Source: an uncultured Oscillospiraceae bacterium (GTDB lineage: Bacteria; Bacillota; Clostridia; Oscillospirales; Oscillospiraceae). Taken from it: DNA of 33,037 nt. Each line of letters begins with the position of its first letter. Position 1 is the first letter of the stretch. A program made the translations under genes and the position numbers. Positions 31,735 through 33,037 of the stretch are shown here, piece by piece. The stretch covers positions 1-33,037 of the forward strand of contig CAKTRJ010000028.1 in NCBI GenBank assembly GCA_934597345.1, in the 5' to 3' direction. The notes beneath the pieces are model-generated. The model was not told the DNA's origin. It saw nothing but the letters and a program-made list of their open reading frames with translations, and made no database searches.

Positions 31735-31878
31735 TCAGAAAGAAATAGGGATCGTTGCACCGGTCTGCACCGCGATGCGCGCAGCGACCTGCTCCAGCTC
31801 TGCCTTGGGAAAACCGGCTTTTTTCAGTGCTGACAGAAGATTCAGAATACCGCAAAAATCAACGTTCTTATCCTGCAT
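31735..31878 (-). CDS. 47-residue protein upstream of the recombinases
   Basis: ATG at 31878 with AAGGAG 7 nt upstream, TGA at 31737-31735. Sequence starts MQDKNVDFCGILNLL, then SALKKAGFPKAELEQVAARI, and ends TIPISF. It looks like a compact helical protein with balanced charge. The ribosome site and position, 70 nt before the recombinase ribosome site on the same strand, support its being real. No family recognised; it could be a small accessory or regulatory protein of the recombinase cassette. Confidence 0.6.
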   Translation of the reverse strand: MQDKNVDFCGILNLLSALKKAGFPKAELEQVAARIAVQTGATIPISF

Positions 31879-31901
31879 GATAGTCTCCTTTTATACGTTT
31901 T

Positions 31902-32016
31902 CTGATGGCACAAACACGGACACTGTCAGACGTAGGGTGGGTGGTGAGAGAAGAATCAGACGCAGTAAAACGAAAGGGGAGAGAAGAGAAACCAGTGTCC
32001 GCGTTTCTGCCATCAG
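31902..32016. repeat. 24-bp inverted repeat flanking a purine-rich segment with direct repeats
   Basis: 31902-31925 and 31993-32016 are inverted copies matching at 22 of 24 positions (CTGATGGCA and GGACACTG at the ends). The 67-nt interior is purine-rich and holds two copies of TCAGACG followed by AG, about 29 nt apart. It lies just upstream of the recombinase cassette, where control regions and att sites often are. Confidence 0.5.
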
Positions 32017-32032
32017 GCAAAAGCATTATGGC

Positions 32033-32064
32033 GGGGCCGCTCCAAGGCGTGTTGGAGCGGCCCC
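32033..32064. repeat. GC-rich 13-bp hairpin
   Basis: Perfect stem 32033-32045 with 32052-32064 around a 6-nt loop, without a T-tract, so it is not a canonical terminator. The rest of 32065-32543 has short open frames on both strands but no convincing ribosome site or recognisable protein, plus a small palindrome (CACGGGA/TCCCGTG near 32320-32337). Confidence 0.5.
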
Positions 32065-32543
32065 TGCCGTTTCCATCATTTGTTCAGTCCTATTCGACAC
32101 TACTTCCCGGACTGGCAGGCGGTCAACTGGTCAGCGGCTGGCGCCGCACATGGGAATTGCACCCCTCCGAGGATCGCTCCGAGCTGCACCGATGTTTTGA
32201 AAGTATCGCTATGCAGAAGTACCATTATAGGCAGATGAGGTCATGGCGAGACAGCCTGCCACGGCTGCTTTTGGATGAACGGGTATCGCTGGGCACCTTC
32301 CGGTTCGGGGCCTGCATTGACACGGGATACTCCCGTGCAGGTGGTCATGGCGCGTTCTCCGCATCGCTGTCCTTTGTTCAGGAGGCTCATCTGCTGATGT
32401 GATCCAGTTGCCGGATATGGCCGAGTGCGGCGTTTTTCAAAGTACAATCAAGCCGTTATCGTTAGCTCTGGTGTAATTGTACCTCGCAGAAAAGCCGCAT
32501 AACAGAAACAGATTGGAACATTACATACCCAAAATGGAACATC

Positions 32544-32831
32544 TCACAGTTCTGCCTCTAATTCAGCTAAGAAGGCAATCGTCATTTGCAAGCACTGCTT
32601 TCTTTCCATCCGCTGGTTATCCTTTCCCAGCAAAAGGTAATCCAGTGAAACATTAAAGAATTTTGCCAGTTCGATGGCAATTTCAATCGGCCCGATTTGT
32701 AGGCCACTTTCTATTTTGACTATGTATGTCCTGCTGATGCTTATTTTTTCGGCAAGCTGTTCCTGCGTGAGTCCCTTGCTAATCCGCAGTTGCCGAATCC
32801 TTGTCCCATATGATTTTCGGTCAAAGTGCAT
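32544..32831 (-). CDS. XRE-family transcriptional regulator
   Basis: 95 residues from the ATG at 32831 with GGAGGAAG upstream. The Cro/C1-type helix-turn-helix occupies about residues 8-65: IRQLRISKGLTQEQLAEKIS, then SRTYIVKIESG as recognition helix. A short C-terminal helical tail follows. Such small regulators commonly control excision and transfer genes in mobile elements and may govern the recombinase cassette downstream. An inverted repeat over its leader suggests autoregulation. Confidence 0.9.
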   Translation of the reverse strand: MHFDRKSYGTRIRQLRISKGLTQEQLAEKISISRTYIVKIESGLQIGPIEIAIELAKFFNVSLDYLLLGKDNQRMERKQCLQMTIAFLAELEAEL

Positions 32832-32842
32832 TTTACTTCCTC

Positions 32843-32882
32843 CGTTTCGTCATTTTTGAAAAATTCGCAAATGACGGAAACG
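32843..32882 (-). promoter_or_regulatory. Operator-like inverted repeat upstream of the XRE gene
   Basis: CGTTTCGTCATTT at 32843-32855 is matched by the inverted AAATGACGGAAACG at 32869-32882 with one extra base. It includes the ribosome-site region of the XRE gene, and could be bound by the XRE protein itself. The promoter itself is not clear. Confidence 0.4.
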
Positions 32883-32920
32883 GCGGGCCTCGACAATGAA
32901 TAAAAACCGACGTCTTTCGA

Positions 32921-32970
32921 CAGCAAAAAAGGCGCGACGAACCACGGTTGGTTCGTCGCGCTTTTTTGCT
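32921..32970. terminator. Bidirectional terminator at the right edge
   Basis: A perfect 13-bp stem (32932-32944 with 32949-32961) extended by A6/T6 arms (with one bulged G). It separates the XRE gene from whatever lies beyond. A TATAAT on the minus strand (33020-33015) may belong to a promoter reading towards it. Confidence 0.75.
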
Positions 32971-33037
32971 GCTGTATATGAAATTATTTTTCTTTCACAC
33001 AGATTGCTTTTAGCATTATATCTGTACGATGCTGTCG

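Noticed and set aside
31905..32402. 165-codon plus-strand frame near the recombinases
   Set aside because: No ribosome site, starts inside the inverted repeat, crosses the hairpin at 32033-32064 and shows no recognisable domain.
32241..32447. 68-codon minus-strand frame before the XRE stop side
   Set aside because: No domain recognised and no good ribosome site; possibly a remnant, but not supportable.

Overview
The window looks like chromosome from a GC-rich gut Clostridia lineage, most like Oscillospiraceae (Flavonifractor, Lawsonibacter or Oscillibacter-like). This is inferred from strong AGGAGG ribosome sites, gene content (stand-alone MetH activation protein, DUF3786, DUF3810, three-recombinase cassette), high-GC codon use and several hairpin or MITE-like repeats. 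No ribosomal or tRNA gene is present to fix the taxonomy.

Positions 1-18.9 kb are ordinary core genome. There are two tandem sodium:neurotransmitter-type symporters (the first only as a 3' end), a diacylglycerol-kinase-like lipid kinase divergent from an AI-2E family permease, and a five-gene peptide/nickel-type ABC importer (binding protein, two permeases, two ATPases). A hotdog thioesterase and a DUF3810 membrane metallopeptidase-like protein follow in the same run. On the minus strand lie a four-gene run of tiny membrane proteins including PspC, a two-component system (7TM-type histidine kinase plus compact AraC-type regulator), and cobalamin-dependent methionine synthase MetH with its separately encoded reactivation protein. 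A DUF3786 gene is divergent from the latter pair. Two MITE-like repeats sit in the ABC importer region: one before the binding-protein gene and one between it and the first permease.

Positions 19.0-22.4 kb encode a full pyruvate carboxylase, with a 17-nt palindrome over its predicted transcription start. A hairpin-rich, gene-free stretch (22.44-22.93 kb) then separates this core from an accessory island.

The island (about 22.9-32.9 kb, all minus strand) is the most interesting part. Read 5' to 3' on the minus strand it holds an XRE regulator, a 47-aa ORF, three serine-recombinase-family genes (the middle one lacking the catalytic domain), a KilA-N protein, and then a compact AT-rich cluster. 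That cluster has two 68-residue peptides with near-identical C-termini, an ATP-grasp ligase with the NP-x-G-x-W-G-W signature of graspetide (microviridin-type) synthetases, and a three-helix membrane protein of unknown function. A low-molecular-weight tyrosine phosphatase and a Bro-N protein follow, ending at a strong terminator. I read this as a mobile island carrying an apparently uncharacterised graspetide (omega-ester/amide RiPP) system: the ligase would crosslink Thr/Lys to Asp/Glu side chains in the conserved peptide tail. Neither product nor function can be proved from sequence alone.
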